From an uncultured SAR86 cluster bacterium (GTDB lineage Bacteria; Pseudomonadota; Gammaproteobacteria; Magnimaribacterales; D2472): a stretch of 64,000 nucleotides of DNA. Location: assembly GCA_905478035.1 (NCBI GenBank), contig CAJQGX010000005.1, forward strand, positions 28,706-92,705, written 5' to 3'. Below, one piece after another: positions 8,994 to 18,791 of this stretch (position 1 is the stretch's first letter; each line of letters begins with the position of its first letter). The notes under the pieces were generated by a model. The model worked only from the letters and a program-made list of their open reading frames with translations. It was not told the DNA's origin and made no database searches. A program made the position numbers and the translations under genes.

Positions 8994-10925
8994 ATGAAAA
9001 TTACATTACCAGATGGAAGTATAAGAGAATTAGCTGATGGCTCTTCAGGTCTTGATCTTGCATCTGATATTGGTCCGGGATTAGCTAAGGCAGCAATAGC
9101 AGTTACAGTTAATGGAATTCAAAAAGATCTAAGTGACCCTATAGAAAAAGACTCCGAAGTATCGATCATAACTATCGATTCTAATGAAGGTATAGAGATA
9201 ATGAGACATACTCTTACTGCACAGGTTTTAGCAAGAGCTGTTAAAAATTTATATCCAGAATCAAAATTAGCAATAGGACCAACTATTAATGATGGTTTTT
9301 ATTATGATTTCGAGTTCAAAAAAGCAATTTCACCAGATAACTTAGCATCTATTGAAAAAGAAATGAGATCAATTATTTCTAATGGTTCGTCCATTACCAA
9401 ATCACTTCATTCAAAATCTGAAGCAATGAATATATTTAAAGGGGAAGGCGAAACTTATAAAGAATCTATTATTGAAGAATCCGAACAGGAGGATAACTTC
9501 CAGCTTTATTCTCAGGATAATAATGAATTTGTTGATTTATGCCGTGGACCCCATTTACCAAGCCTAAAACATATTGGCGCCTTTAAATTAACTAAATTAG
9601 CTGGAGCATATTGGAAAGGTGATTCTAATAATAAAATGCTTACTAGAATTTATGGCACTGCATGGAAAAATGAAAAAGAATTAAATGCCTACCTTCTTAG
9701 GATTGAAGAAGCAGAAAAAAGAGATCATAGAAAGCTTGGTAAAGAAATGAATTTGTTTCATTTCCAAGAAGAAGCCCCGGGTATGGTTTTTTGGCACCCT
9801 AATGGCTGGATAATATACAGACTGTTAGAAAACTTCATTAGAAACAAACTTGAGAAATATAATTATCTTGAAATTAAAACTCCTCAAGTTGTGGATAGGA
9901 AATTGTGGGAAGCATCTGGCCATTGGGATAAATATAGAGAAAATATGTTCATTACAGAGATAGATGAAGAACATGCTAATGAAAAAAGAACAAATGCCTT
10001 AAAACCAATGAACTGTCCATGCCATGTTCAGATATACAACCAAGGACTTAAATCATATAGGGACCTTCCTTTGAGATATGCAGAATTTGGGTCATGCCAT
10101 AGATATGAAGCCTCTGGAACTATGCATGGTCTTATGAGAGTCCGGGGATTTACTCAGGATGATGGCCATATATTTTGTACAGAGGAACAAATTGAAAAGG
10201 AAACAGAGCTTTTCATAAGTTTACTATCAGATATATACAAAGACCTTGGATTTGAAACATTTGATATTAAACTATCGACAAGACCCGAGGTAAGGGTTGG
10301 TAGTGATGAAGTTTGGGATAAAGCAGAGGCAGCTTTGGAAGGTGCAATTACAAAATTAAATCTTCCATTTACCTTGGAAGAGGGTGATGGAGCATTTTAT
10401 GGACCTAAGCTTGATTTTGTATTGACTGATGCCATTGGAAGAGAATGGCAATGTGGAACATTTCAAGCTGACTTTAATTTACCTGAAAGGCTTGATGCTG
10501 AATATGTTGGTGAAGACGGATCAAAGCATAGACCAGTAATGATACATAGAGCAGTTCTAGGATCCTTTGAAAGATTTATAGGAGTTTTAATTGAAAACTA
10601 TTCAGGAAGACTTCCTTTTTGGCTAGCACCACTTCAAGTTTCTGTAGCTACAATTATCTCTGATGTAGATGATTACGCAAAAGAGATAATTGAGAGCCTG
10701 GAAGATGCTGGAATTAGGTGTCATGCAGATCTCAGGAATGAAAAAATTAGTTATAAAGTCAGAGAGCATAGTTCTGCTAAAGTTCCAGTCATAATGGCGT
10801 TAGGACAACGAGAAAAGGACAATAGAACAGTTTCTATAAGAAGAATTGGAAGTGATAAAACAGAAACTTTAGACTTAGATGAAGCTCTCAAGGCTCTTTC
10901 GGTTGAGAATAAGAATCCTCAGTAA
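8994..10925 (+). CDS. thrS: Threonyl-tRNA synthetase
   Basis: ThrS charges tRNA-Thr. The 643-residue class II enzyme has all family domains: an N-terminal TGS domain (about 1-60, starting [19 protein letters not shown]), the second editing domain ([17 protein letters not shown] onward, with DLCRGPHLP as the zinc-type editing site), the catalytic core with [22 protein letters not shown] and [13 protein letters not shown], and the C-terminal anticodon-binding domain. In many gammaproteobacteria infC-rpmI-rplT follow thrS; here yidD follows after 11 bases instead. Confidence 0.97.
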   Translation: MKITLPDGSIRELADGSSGLDLASDIGPGLAKAAIAVTVNGIQKDLSDPIEKDSEVSIITIDSNEGIEIMRHTLTAQVLARAVKNLYPESKLAIGPTINDGFYYDFEFKKAISPDNLASIEKEMRSIISNGSSITKSLHSKSEAMNIFKGEGETYKESIIEESEQEDNFQLYSQDNNEFVDLCRGPHLPSLKHIGAFKLTKLAGAYWKGDSNNKMLTRIYGTAWKNEKELNAYLLRIEEAEKRDHRKLGKEMNLFHFQEEAPGMVFWHPNGWIIYRLLENFIRNKLEKYNYLEIKTPQVVDRKLWEASGHWDKYRENMFITEIDEEHANEKRTNALKPMNCPCHVQIYNQGLKSYRDLPLRYAEFGSCHRYEASGTMHGLMRVRGFTQDDGHIFCTEEQIEKETELFISLLSDIYKDLGFETFDIKLSTRPEVRVGSDEVWDKAEAALEGAITKLNLPFTLEEGDGAFYGPKLDFVLTDAIGREWQCGTFQADFNLPERLDAEYVGEDGSKHRPVMIHRAVLGSFERFIGVLIENYSGRLPFWLAPLQVSVATIISDVDDYAKEIIESLEDAGIRCHADLRNEKISYKVREHSSAKVPVIMALGQREKDNRTVSIRRIGSDKTETLDLDEALKALSVENKNPQ

Positions 10926-10936
10926 TCAATGATGCA

Positions 10937-11137
10937 ATGTTTTTTATAAAACTATTTACATTGCCAATTCGTTTTTATAGATACTTCATATCACCACTTA
11001 CCCCGCCAACATGCAGGTTTGAGCCCACATGTTCTCAATATGCAATTAATTCTATAGAAGAAAATGGAGTTATAAGAGGCTCTATTATGGCTGTTAAAAG
11101 AATTTCAAAATGTCATCCTTGGTATAAAGGAGACTGA
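10937..11137 (+). CDS. yidD: YidD, membrane insertion efficiency factor (short)
   Basis: YidD is a small protein that helps YidC insert inner-membrane proteins. The 66-residue product shows the family signature [33 protein letters not shown] and the end [12 protein letters not shown]. The usual last residues (a GG-x-DPVP tail) are absent: the frame stops at KGD, and I saw no DPVP-like continuation in another frame just downstream. yidD normally lies between rnpA and yidC, so its place behind thrS is unusual. Confidence 0.88.
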   Translation: MFFIKLFTLPIRFYRYFISPLTPPTCRFEPTCSQYAINSIEENGVIRGSIMAVKRISKCHPWYKGD

Positions 11138-11171
11138 ATTCATAATTACAGCTTTATATATATAAAAAACA

Positions 11172-11200
11172 TTGATTTATTTAATATATATAAATATAGA
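11172..11200 (+). promoter_or_regulatory. Promoter of first TonB receptor
   Basis: TTGATT (11172-11177) and TATAGA (11195-11200) are separated by 17 bases. A small perfect palindrome, GCATTAATGC, follows at 11210-11219, near the expected transcription start. The second receptor has the same arrangement of promoter plus leader hairpin. Confidence 0.5.
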
Positions 11201-11268
11201 TATATACGGGCATTAATGCTATATTTTTTATATACATAAGTTCAATGAAGCCATTAGGGGGGTCAAAT

Positions 11269-13971
11269 ATGAACAAAATATCTAAATTTGCATTAAGTTG
11301 CAGTGTAGGATTTCTTTTCTTTATTTCTTTAAATGTTGTCTCGCAAGAGGTTGAAGAAGTAGTTGTTACAGCTACTAAAAAAGCTGAGTCTGTTCAGGAC
11401 CTAGCCTTATCAATCCAAGCATTCACAGCTGAGGATGTTTCAGAAAATATGATTGAAAACATGAGTGACTTAGCCGAAGTTGTTCCTGGATTGATTATGG
11501 ATAAAGGTATCGGATCAGGTGCTTCTTATTCAATCAGGGGGACAGGATCATATGGTGTTGGTGCTGCGGTTATTGGAGCTGTTGTAACAGCCTCTAACGG
11601 TCATAGTTACAACTCATCAACTATCGCTGATATAGGCTTCTTTGATGTTGAAAGGGTTGAAGTTCTAAAAGGGCCACAAGGTACATTATTTGGTAGAAAT
11701 GCCGTTGCTGGTGTTATTAATATGATTACAGCCAGACCAACAGCTGAAGCTGGTGGCTATGTAGAGTTAGAAGCTGGTAATCTTGCATTAGCCAAAACTA
11801 ATATGCACTACAACTTACCTATTACAGATAGCATAAGAACTAGGCTTGCTTTCACATCTAAAAAAAGAGACGGCGTTACTGAAAACATTAATACTGGAAA
11901 TATGTTTAATGATGTAGATAGCTGGGGTGCAAGACTGTCTATGGATATAGATATTGGCGATGACTCAACTCTAAAGTTTACTTATGAAACTTATGAAAGT
12001 GACGACAATAGAAACAATGTAGGAACATCTTTTTGTGAACCTCATCCATTATATGGTTGTAGTCCTTTCACTCTAGGAACTCCTAATACTCCTGCCGATT
12101 CAAGAGGAAGCACTGCTGCATTGTTTAATTTAATTGGTGCATTGAACTTTACAGCTGATTCAAACTCCTATGTTGGTGCTTTAACTCCTAATACATTTAA
12201 GAAAGCAAATTTAAATAGAGAGCCAGTTCATCAACAAACTGCTGACTTTGCTACTATTGAGTTTAATCACGATATAAATGACGACTGGAGTATGGTTGCT
12301 AAATACTCCTATTCAACAAGAGACTATTATCATATGAATGATAATGACTATTCTGTTTCAGTTCTTCCATTCCCTGGATTAATTCCAACAACAGGAATAC
12401 CTATGTCATGGTACGGTTGTTTTGGTGGAGAGGGCTATGGATTTTGTGAAACTATAGATTCAGATAGAACTTATGAGTTCTCAGATGTAGTTACTAATAC
12501 ACAACAAGGTGAAATTACATTTATTTCTGATAAAGATGGACCTGTAAACTTTGTTTTAGGTGCATATACGTTTGATCAAAGAAATAACAACAGATATCAA
12601 GTTCAGACAGCTTCTTGGAACATGATTTCAAAAGCATCTCAACATCCCTATAATATGCCTTTATTTGGTGGAGCTTTAACTGGATATGGTGGTACTGACT
12701 TCTTCCTAGCTATGGTGCTTGGTGCTCCAGCTTCTTTGGCACCTCCAGGGATCTTTGCCTTATTAGGTCAACCTAAATACGAAGTTCCAACTGATATTCA
12801 AGGATTTATTAATGAAGACCATGTGAGATCTAAGTCTTTGGCTGTATTTGGTGAAATGTATGTCGATTTATCAGAAGAAACTAAAATGACAGTTGGGCTA
12901 AGATGGAATGACGACACTGTCAAAGATAGCGTTGCCTCATGTTTAACATTCTTTAGTTGTCCAAAGTATCCGCTATCTCAAAAATTAACAGGTGAGTATG
13001 GGTTCTACCCAACACAAGTAACCGAGACAGACGATGCTTTAGCTTATAAATTAGCTATTCAACATGACTTGTCTGACAATCAGATGGTGTACGCAAGCTA
13101 TACCACTGCTGTGAAAGCAGGTGGTAACAACCCAAATTCAACGGGTACTCCAGATCCATATGCCCCAGAAGAGACTGGTGTATTTGAACTAGGTACAAAA
13201 AGTATTCTTATGGACGGCGCATTACTATTTAATGCTGCTATCTACAAAAATTCTACAGATGGAATGTTAATTTCATCAATTGTTGAGGCTGGATCAAAGA
13301 ATAATAATGTTGATGCAGAAATAGAAGGTTTCGAAGGAAATGCAATTCTATTCTTAAGCGAAACTACTAGATTAGACTTTAGCTGGCTTGCAGTGAAAAC
13401 TGAAATTGGAGACTTTTCTCTAATTAACCCATTAAACCCTAATGGCGCAACTCAGCTATTAAGCCCAGTAATAAATGCAGATCCTCAGGGTATTGTCAGA
13501 TATGCAGTCACAGATGCTGGGGTAATATTTAAGTCTGCTGGATCATTGTGTTTAGCACCTTTCAACCCTGCTGGTGGAGTTCCATGTTCTAATCCTGGAA
13601 TTTTAACCGATGTTACTGGTAATCAGCTGCCTCAATCTCCTGAACTGTCTTACAGTTTGTCTCTCAATCAAGATTACAATACCGATGGTGGTGTAACTAC
13701 ATTTAGACTTACTTATAGGTATCAATCAGAAAGATTTGGCGATGTATTTAACTCTGAAAGAGCAACTATGAATGAGCATAAATATTTTGATACAAAAATT
13801 ACGTATCAACCAAATGATGCAAACTGGTTTGTTTCTGTTTATGGCAAAAATCTAGCAAATGATCAATTTGTTGGAACTTGGGCCGCAGCAAGTCCTCTTC
13901 AAGGTGGAACCACATTTGCAACTTACACTGATCCAAGAACTTGGGGTGTACAGTTTGGAACATCTTTCTAG
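11269..13971 (+). CDS. TonB-dependent outer-membrane receptor 1
   Basis: This 900-residue outer-membrane active transporter imports a substrate using the TonB-ExbBD complex. I chose the ATG at 11269 rather than 11245 because a strong AGGGGGG site ends six bases before it and a signal peptide (NKISKFALSCSVGFLFFISLNVVS) starts there. The mature end carries a TonB box, EEVVVTATKKAES, then the plug domain (about 40-165, with VERVEVLKGPQGTLFGRN and GVINMITARPT), then a long beta-barrel ending in the typical terminal aromatic (GVQFGTSF). Cysteine pairs occur in predicted loops. It is paralogous to the next gene. The substrate is unknown; the type resembles receptors that marine bacteria use for oligomers or lipids. 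Confidence 0.92.
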   Translation: MNKISKFALSCSVGFLFFISLNVVSQEVEEVVVTATKKAESVQDLALSIQAFTAEDVSENMIENMSDLAEVVPGLIMDKGIGSGASYSIRGTGSYGVGAAVIGAVVTASNGHSYNSSTIADIGFFDVERVEVLKGPQGTLFGRNAVAGVINMITARPTAEAGGYVELEAGNLALAKTNMHYNLPITDSIRTRLAFTSKKRDGVTENINTGNMFNDVDSWGARLSMDIDIGDDSTLKFTYETYESDDNRNNVGTSFCEPHPLYGCSPFTLGTPNTPADSRGSTAALFNLIGALNFTADSNSYVGALTPNTFKKANLNREPVHQQTADFATIEFNHDINDDWSMVAKYSYSTRDYYHMNDNDYSVSVLPFPGLIPTTGIPMSWYGCFGGEGYGFCETIDSDRTYEFSDVVTNTQQGEITFISDKDGPVNFVLGAYTFDQRNNNRYQVQTASWNMISKASQHPYNMPLFGGALTGYGGTDFFLAMVLGAPASLAPPGIFALLGQPKYEVPTDIQGFINEDHVRSKSLAVFGEMYVDLSEETKMTVGLRWNDDTVKDSVASCLTFFSCPKYPLSQKLTGEYGFYPTQVTETDDALAYKLAIQHDLSDNQMVYASYTTAVKAGGNNPNSTGTPDPYAPEETGVFELGTKSILMDGALLFNAAIYKNSTDGMLISSIVEAGSKNNNVDAEIEGFEGNAILFLSETTRLDFSWLAVKTEIGDFSLINPLNPNGATQLLSPVINADPQGIVRYAVTDAGVIFKSAGSLCLAPFNPAGGVPCSNPGILTDVTGNQLPQSPELSYSLSLNQDYNTDGGVTTFRLTYRYQSERFGDVFNSERATMNEHKYFDTKITYQPNDANWFVSVYGKNLANDQFVGTWAAASPLQGGTTFATYTDPRTWGVQFGTSF

Positions 13972-13985
13972 AAATTAGATGAATT

Positions 13986-14015
13986 AAAAAGGCTGGAAAT
14001 ATTCCAGCCTTTTTT
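13986..14015 (+). terminator. Intrinsic terminator after receptor 1
   Basis: GGCTGGAA at 13991-13998 pairs with TTCCAGCC at 14002-14009 around a three-base loop, followed by T residues. It separates the two receptor genes into independent transcripts. Confidence 0.9.
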
Positions 14016-14050
14016 ATATATAAAAATAATTTCTTTTTTATATATAAAAT

Positions 14051-14079
14051 TTGTACTCAATTCTTGTTTAAATTATAAT
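14051..14079 (+). promoter_or_regulatory. Promoter of second TonB receptor
   Basis: TTGTAC (14051-14056) and a perfect TATAAT (14074-14079) are separated by exactly 17 bases. A hairpin, GCCTA-CAT-TAGGC at 14086-14098, begins at the expected transcription start. Confidence 0.65.
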
Positions 14080-14128
14080 TATATAGCCTACATTAGGCAT
14101 ATTAATGACATTTTTAAGGGGATCATTC

Positions 14129-16897
14129 ATGTCGAACATAAAATTATTTTTAAAAAATACCTTATTATTTAACCTTGTCTTCATTTCATTTGCTACATCA
14201 GCACAAGAGGTAGAAGAAGTTGTTGTTACTGCTACTAAGAAAGCAGAGTCAACACAGGATTTAGCGCTTTCTATCGAAGCTCTAACCGCAGAATCTCTTG
14301 ATGTTAATCAGGTTTATGATGTTTCTGATCTTGCTGAGGTAACTCCAGGTCTTGAAACCTCTAAAGTAATTGGTTCTGGTTCAGGTTGGACAATCAGAGG
14401 AATGGGCTCATTTGGTATCGGTGCTGGTGTTACTGCATCAGTAGTTACAGCTGTTAATGGTCATAGTGTTAACGATAGTGTTGTTGCTGATACTGGATTT
14501 TTTGACTTAGAAAGGGTTGAAGTTCTAAAAGGGCCTCAAGGTACTTTATATGGAAGAAATGCAGCTAATGGTGTTATTAACTTAATTACTGCAAGACCAA
14601 CATCTGAATTTGAAGGTAAATATAGCGTTGATGTTGGTAATTTTGGAAAAATTCAAACTGAAGCAGTTGTAAATATGCCTTTATCTGATCGTCTAAGAAC
14701 TAGACTTGCTGTTTTGTCTAATAAAAGAGATGGAATGATAACCAATACAGTTACTGGAAATGATTTTGATGACAGAAGTGATACTGCTTATAGACTATCA
14801 GTAGATTATGACATTTCAGATGTTACTCAACTTCAGTTTACATACTCAGATCAAAAAAGTGACGATAATAGAATGCAAGAAGAAGTTTCATTCTGTGCTC
14901 AAAGCTTATTCTTTGGTTGCAGCCCTTATGAAAGAGGTGGCATGAATGTTGCTGCAGATACAAGAGGACACTTTGCTGGGGCATTTGCTTTACTTGCTCA
15001 TTTACCAAATGGACAAGTAGAAAATTCTTTTGCTAACCCAGTCGCTTCTAGAGACTTTACTAAAGTTGGTCTAAATAGAGCCCCAACTCACTATCAAAAA
15101 CAAACTGTAGCGAATCTACAAATTAATCATGATTTAAATGAAAACTTGTTGCTAACAGCTAAGGTTTCATATGAAACAAGAGACTTTCATCAAAGTGGAG
15201 ATCAAGACTTATCATATACAACGACTCCTTTTGCTGGAACTGCAGCTAGCTTAGGCCAGCCTCCGGTTTCAGGTTATTTATGTTTTGGTGGAGAAAGACA
15301 ATTCTGTGAAAATGTCGATTCAGAAAGAATTTATGATTTTTCTGACGTAAATATGAATGGAACTCAAATGGAAGTTAACTTAGTTTCTGACTACGATGGT
15401 CCATTTAACTATACAGTTGGTCTTTATCAAATAGAAAATAGAAATGATAATGTTTATATTGTTCAAACTGCTGGATCACAAATGATGACTAGTTTTGGAA
15501 ACCATCCTTATAGTTCATTGGTTCAAGCTTTAGGCTTCCCTGACTGGTCAGCTAAAGGTGGAGTAGGTTTTTATCAAGATATGCTAACTTGGCTAGGTCT
15601 TGCTGGTAATGCCCTTGGATGTCAGGCTGGAGCACCAACATGTAATCCTGCTTTAATTCCTGCTTTTAATGCGCAAACAGCTAAGCAAGCTGGTTACCCT
15701 GACTTTACAGTGCCAACAGAATTAGGCGGAATCATAAATGATCAAAATGTTGATGATATTTCAAGAGCTTTATACGGTGAAATGTATTTCGATCTTTCTG
15801 AAGACACTAAATTAACTTTAGGTGCTCGATATCAAGAGGATGAGGTTGAAGCTACTACTTATAATGAAACTGGTGCCCCAGGTTGGCAAGCAAATGGTGG
15901 ATGGCTTGTAGAGAACAGAGACACTCTTCCATTCGTTACAACAGAAGTTAAAGAAGATGACCAGTTCTCATACAAAATAGCACTTCAGCATAATCTAAGT
16001 GATGATGTTATGGTTTATGGTAGTTATACAACAGCAGCTAAGGCTGGTGGTGTTAATGCTGGAGCTAATCCAACAACTTATGATGCTGAAAAAGCTGGTG
16101 TTTTAGATATCGGTTTAAAAAGCATATTATTTGATGGCGCTATGCTTCTTAACATGAATGTTTTTAATGCTCAAAATGATGGCTTCCTTGTAGCTGCTGT
16201 TGTTGATACAGGCACACAAAACAAAAATATAGATGCAGAATTTACTGGTTTTGAAGGTAACTTGATAGCGTTCTTATCAGAGACTACTAAGCTTGAAGCA
16301 AACTGGTTATTCCTAGATCACGAAGTTGTATCAGATACTATGCTGATTGATTACTTAAACCCAACAGGTTCAACTAGTACTTTACAAGAAGTTCAAGTTC
16401 CTGGTACTAATGGTCTAGTAACAACTGCTGTATTTAATGATGGAACACAGTGGTTTAAATCAGCTGGTTACAACTGTTCAATCCCAGGTTTATATACATC
16501 TGGTTGTGCAGGTGGTGTTGCTGGTATAGCTCAAAGTATTAAAGGTAATAATCTTCCTGGATCTGCTGATAAGTCATACGGTTTATCATTAACTCAAGAT
16601 ATGGTTTCAAGCAATGGTGTAACTTCTGCTAGATTCTCATACAGATACACAGGTGCTGCTGATCTGAGTATATTTAACATGGAAAGACTTAGAATTGATG
16701 AGCGTGTATCTATGGATCTGCTTGTTAGATACACTCCTAACAGTGATGATTGGTATGCTGGTCTATATGTTAAAAACTTAAGAAATAAGCAAAACATCAA
16801 TTCATTACGTGAATCAAGTAATGTTGGTGGCGGTGCTTTATTAGGTTCATTTACTGATCCAAGAACTTACGGTGTTGAGTTCGGAGCTAAATTCTAA
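14129..16897 (+). CDS. TonB-dependent outer-membrane receptor 2
   Basis: This 922-residue receptor is a clear paralogue of the preceding one. The ATG at 14129 is preferred over 14105 because AAGGGGA lies upstream at normal spacing and the signal peptide begins there (SNIKLFLKNTLLFNLVFISFATSA). It carries the same TonB box EEVVVTATKKAES, a plug with LERVEVLKGPQGTLYGRN and GVINLITARPT, and a barrel ending GVEFGAKF. Shared loop signatures, such as FC-(x7)-GCSP and CFGGE...FCE-x-DS-R-Y-FSDV, imply related ligands. It has its own promoter and terminator. The substrate cannot be named from sequence. Confidence 0.92.
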   Translation: MSNIKLFLKNTLLFNLVFISFATSAQEVEEVVVTATKKAESTQDLALSIEALTAESLDVNQVYDVSDLAEVTPGLETSKVIGSGSGWTIRGMGSFGIGAGVTASVVTAVNGHSVNDSVVADTGFFDLERVEVLKGPQGTLYGRNAANGVINLITARPTSEFEGKYSVDVGNFGKIQTEAVVNMPLSDRLRTRLAVLSNKRDGMITNTVTGNDFDDRSDTAYRLSVDYDISDVTQLQFTYSDQKSDDNRMQEEVSFCAQSLFFGCSPYERGGMNVAADTRGHFAGAFALLAHLPNGQVENSFANPVASRDFTKVGLNRAPTHYQKQTVANLQINHDLNENLLLTAKVSYETRDFHQSGDQDLSYTTTPFAGTAASLGQPPVSGYLCFGGERQFCENVDSERIYDFSDVNMNGTQMEVNLVSDYDGPFNYTVGLYQIENRNDNVYIVQTAGSQMMTSFGNHPYSSLVQALGFPDWSAKGGVGFYQDMLTWLGLAGNALGCQAGAPTCNPALIPAFNAQTAKQAGYPDFTVPTELGGIINDQNVDDISRALYGEMYFDLSEDTKLTLGARYQEDEVEATTYNETGAPGWQANGGWLVENRDTLPFVTTEVKEDDQFSYKIALQHNLSDDVMVYGSYTTAAKAGGVNAGANPTTYDAEKAGVLDIGLKSILFDGAMLLNMNVFNAQNDGFLVAAVVDTGTQNKNIDAEFTGFEGNLIAFLSETTKLEANWLFLDHEVVSDTMLIDYLNPTGSTSTLQEVQVPGTNGLVTTAVFNDGTQWFKSAGYNCSIPGLYTSGCAGGVAGIAQSIKGNNLPGSADKSYGLSLTQDMVSSNGVTSARFSYRYTGAADLSIFNMERLRIDERVSMDLLVRYTPNSDDWYAGLYVKNLRNKQNINSLRESSNVGGGALLGSFTDPRTYGVEFGAKF

Positions 16898-16913
16898 GAG
16901 ATTGGAAATAATT

Positions 16914-16944
16914 AAAAAAGCCCAGTTTACTGGGCTTTTTTTTT
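16914..16944 (+). terminator. Intrinsic terminator after receptor 2
   Basis: GCCCAG (16920-16925) pairs with CTGGGC (16930-16935) around TTTA, followed by nine T residues. It lies 16 bases before the next coding region. Confidence 0.92.
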
Positions 16945-16959
16945 GCTCCATAATGGCGT

Positions 16960-17433
16960 ATGTTTAAACTTCCCTATATAGCAAATCAAATAACTGTTAC
17001 CTCAGATATGTGCGATCACAATGATCACATGAATGTTAATTATTACTACAAAATGTTTGATGAAGTTTATTCAAAACTTTATTTTGAAGAGTTAGACTTC
17101 TCTCCAGAGTATGTAGCTAGTGGTTTTTCGACATTTACTTTAGAGGACAATATTAGGTATCTAAAAGAATTTCGTCTTGGAGATAAGATTTATCCTTCAT
17201 TTCTTTTAACCAATGCAAACGAAAAAATGCTACATTTTGTGGGTATTTTGCTTAATGAAAACGACGAGCTTGCAGCAATTTTTGAAACTGTTTTAGGACA
17301 CATTAATCTTAATGAGAGAAAAATGACGCCTTTCTCAGATGACAGATTAAAAAATATCATTGCATACAAAAACGAAAGCAAGCTAGACCAAGACTTGCCT
17401 TTTGAACTGAAGCTTAAGATTAGAGATTTATAA
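16960..17433 (+). CDS. Hot-dog fold acyl-CoA thioesterase-like protein
   Basis: The 157-residue cytoplasmic protein fits the 4HBT-type hot-dog thioesterase family. The key segment is VTSDMCDHNDHMNVNYYYKMFDEV: the D-x-N-x-HMN-x-x-Y pattern places the catalytic acid and the central helix. RYLKEFRLGDKIYPSF and ETVLGHINLNERK supply the later strands. Relatives include the thioesterase domain linked to carnitine catabolism; the acyl substrate here is not known. The following gene starts on the base after the stop codon, so the two are translationally coupled. Confidence 0.7.
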   Translation: MFKLPYIANQITVTSDMCDHNDHMNVNYYYKMFDEVYSKLYFEELDFSPEYVASGFSTFTLEDNIRYLKEFRLGDKIYPSFLLTNANEKMLHFVGILLNENDELAAIFETVLGHINLNERKMTPFSDDRLKNIIAYKNESKLDQDLPFELKLKIRDL

Positions 17434-18432
17434 ATGAAAACTAGGCTTAAGTTATATTTGGTTTTAGTTTTAATCGTTCCAGTTGTTCATTCAGAATCTT
17501 TTACAATAATGACTTTTAATGCTCAAAATCTTTTTGATACATTGGATGATGAAGGAAAGGATGACAAAGCTTATTTGCCATTAGAGCTTAAGCAAAATGA
17601 GGAGCATCAAAGGTCTTGCAGTAATATAAATGTAAAGGCTTGGAGAAATGAATGTTTTTTCTTAGATTGGAATGAAGAGACTAAAGACGCAAAGCTAAAA
17701 ATTCTTTTCAATAACATAATTACTTATAACGCTGGTGGTGCTGATGTTATTGCACTTCAAGAAATAGAGAATAAAAATATCTTAAAGCAACTGTTTGATT
17801 TGCTTAAGCCATATGGTTATACAGACTATGAGCTTTTAGATAGCACGGATAAGAGGGGAGTTGATACTGCTTTTATTTCAAGATACAAGCTTTCAAATCC
17901 TTCTTTGCATTACGTAAAATTCTCCCCAAAATTTGCTACATATGATACGAGACCTATTTTTAAAATCACTGCATCAATAAATCAAAAAGAGATTGTTATT
18001 TACAATCTTCACTTCCCATCTAACTTTAATGATCTTCAAATGAGAATAGAATCATTTAATTTATTGAAAGATTTATTAGCGAAAAATAATGAGCCATCAA
18101 TAGCTCTTGGTGATTTTAATTTAAGCTCAAAAGATGATACTAAGTTCAATATCTATAGCAATCAACAAGATGTTTGGTATGTCTCCCACCTTGAGGGCTG
18201 TAAAGGATGTAAAGGTACTCATTATTACAGTTATGATAAAACATGGAGTTTCTTGGATGCGATATTTGTATCAAGAGATAGGGGTATTACATTTAATAAT
18301 AAAAGCATTCAATTGCATAAAACAGAATTCAATAGCTATGCTGACTCTGGCAGGCCAATTAGATTTAATGCAAAAGCAAAAAAGGGTGTTTCTGACCACT
18401 TTGCAGTAGTAGCTGAGATTAAGCTTAATTAG
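17434..18432 (+). CDS. Secreted endonuclease/exonuclease/phosphatase family protein
   Basis: The 332-residue protein has an N-terminal signal peptide (KTRLKLYLVLVLIVPVVHS), so it probably acts in the periplasm or outside the cell. The body has the metal-dependent EEP fold motifs in order: MTFNAQNLFD, ALQEIEN (metal glutamate), NLHFPSN, LGDFNL (catalytic D-x-N) and the terminal SDHFAV (catalytic Asp-His). It could be a nuclease or a phosphatase acting on phospholipids or sugars; in this setting, next to TonB receptors, phosphorus or nucleic-acid scavenging is plausible but inferred. Its 3' end overlaps the convergent MerC-like gene by eight bases. Confidence 0.8.
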   Translation: MKTRLKLYLVLVLIVPVVHSESFTIMTFNAQNLFDTLDDEGKDDKAYLPLELKQNEEHQRSCSNINVKAWRNECFFLDWNEETKDAKLKILFNNIITYNAGGADVIALQEIENKNILKQLFDLLKPYGYTDYELLDSTDKRGVDTAFISRYKLSNPSLHYVKFSPKFATYDTRPIFKITASINQKEIVIYNLHFPSNFNDLQMRIESFNLLKDLLAKNNEPSIALGDFNLSSKDDTKFNIYSNQQDVWYVSHLEGCKGCKGTHYYSYDKTWSFLDAIFVSRDRGITFNNKSIQLHKTEFNSYADSGRPIRFNAKAKKGVSDHFAVVAEIKLN

Positions 18433-18772
18433 TTCTTAGTTTGTGATTCCAAAAATGAGCTAGAATTAACATTGTCCCAAATCCTATTGTTAATATAATT
18501 TCAACATTTGTATCAAAAAATAGAGCAATAAAAAGCCCTATAGTTCCAATAACACCAAAAATTATAGGATGAGGCTTTTCGTGTTGTTTGTATGCTGAGG
18601 GAAAACTTATTAAACCAATGATAACCACAAAAATTAGCAGTATGGGATGCACAAACTCTTCAGATATTGATAGCATGCTTGCTGACCCAACGCCTCCTAG
18701 AAGAAGAAAGGCAGATAGCATACAGTGGACTACACATAGTCCAGAGAAAAATATCCCCAGTTTATCTCTCAT
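18425..18772 (-). CDS. MerC-like membrane protein
   Basis: The 115-residue protein has four hydrophobic helices and the MerC-type motif LCVVHCMLSAF in the first helix, where the two cysteines three residues apart bind mercury in MerC. The second MerC cysteine pair is not evident. No other mer gene is nearby, so mercury transport should not be assumed; MerC-domain proteins occur widely in marine bacteria with unknown roles. It lies 19 bases downstream of the cupin gene on the same strand and overlaps the convergent gene at its 3' end. Confidence 0.65.
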   Translation of the reverse strand: MRDKLGIFFSGLCVVHCMLSAFLLLGGVGSASMLSISEEFVHPILLIFVVIIGLISFPSAYKQHEKPHPIIFGVIGTIGLFIALFFDTNVEIILTIGFGTMLILAHFWNHKLRTN

Positions 18773-18791
18773 TACTTATTTGAGTAGGAGT

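Noticed and set aside
18134..18409. A 91-codon plus-strand frame inside the EEP-family gene
   Set aside because: It is in another frame of a well-supported gene and has no recognisable domain or ribosome binding site.
18425..18772. Mercury resistance operon
   Set aside because: Only a MerC-like membrane protein is present; there is no merR, merT, merP or merA nearby.
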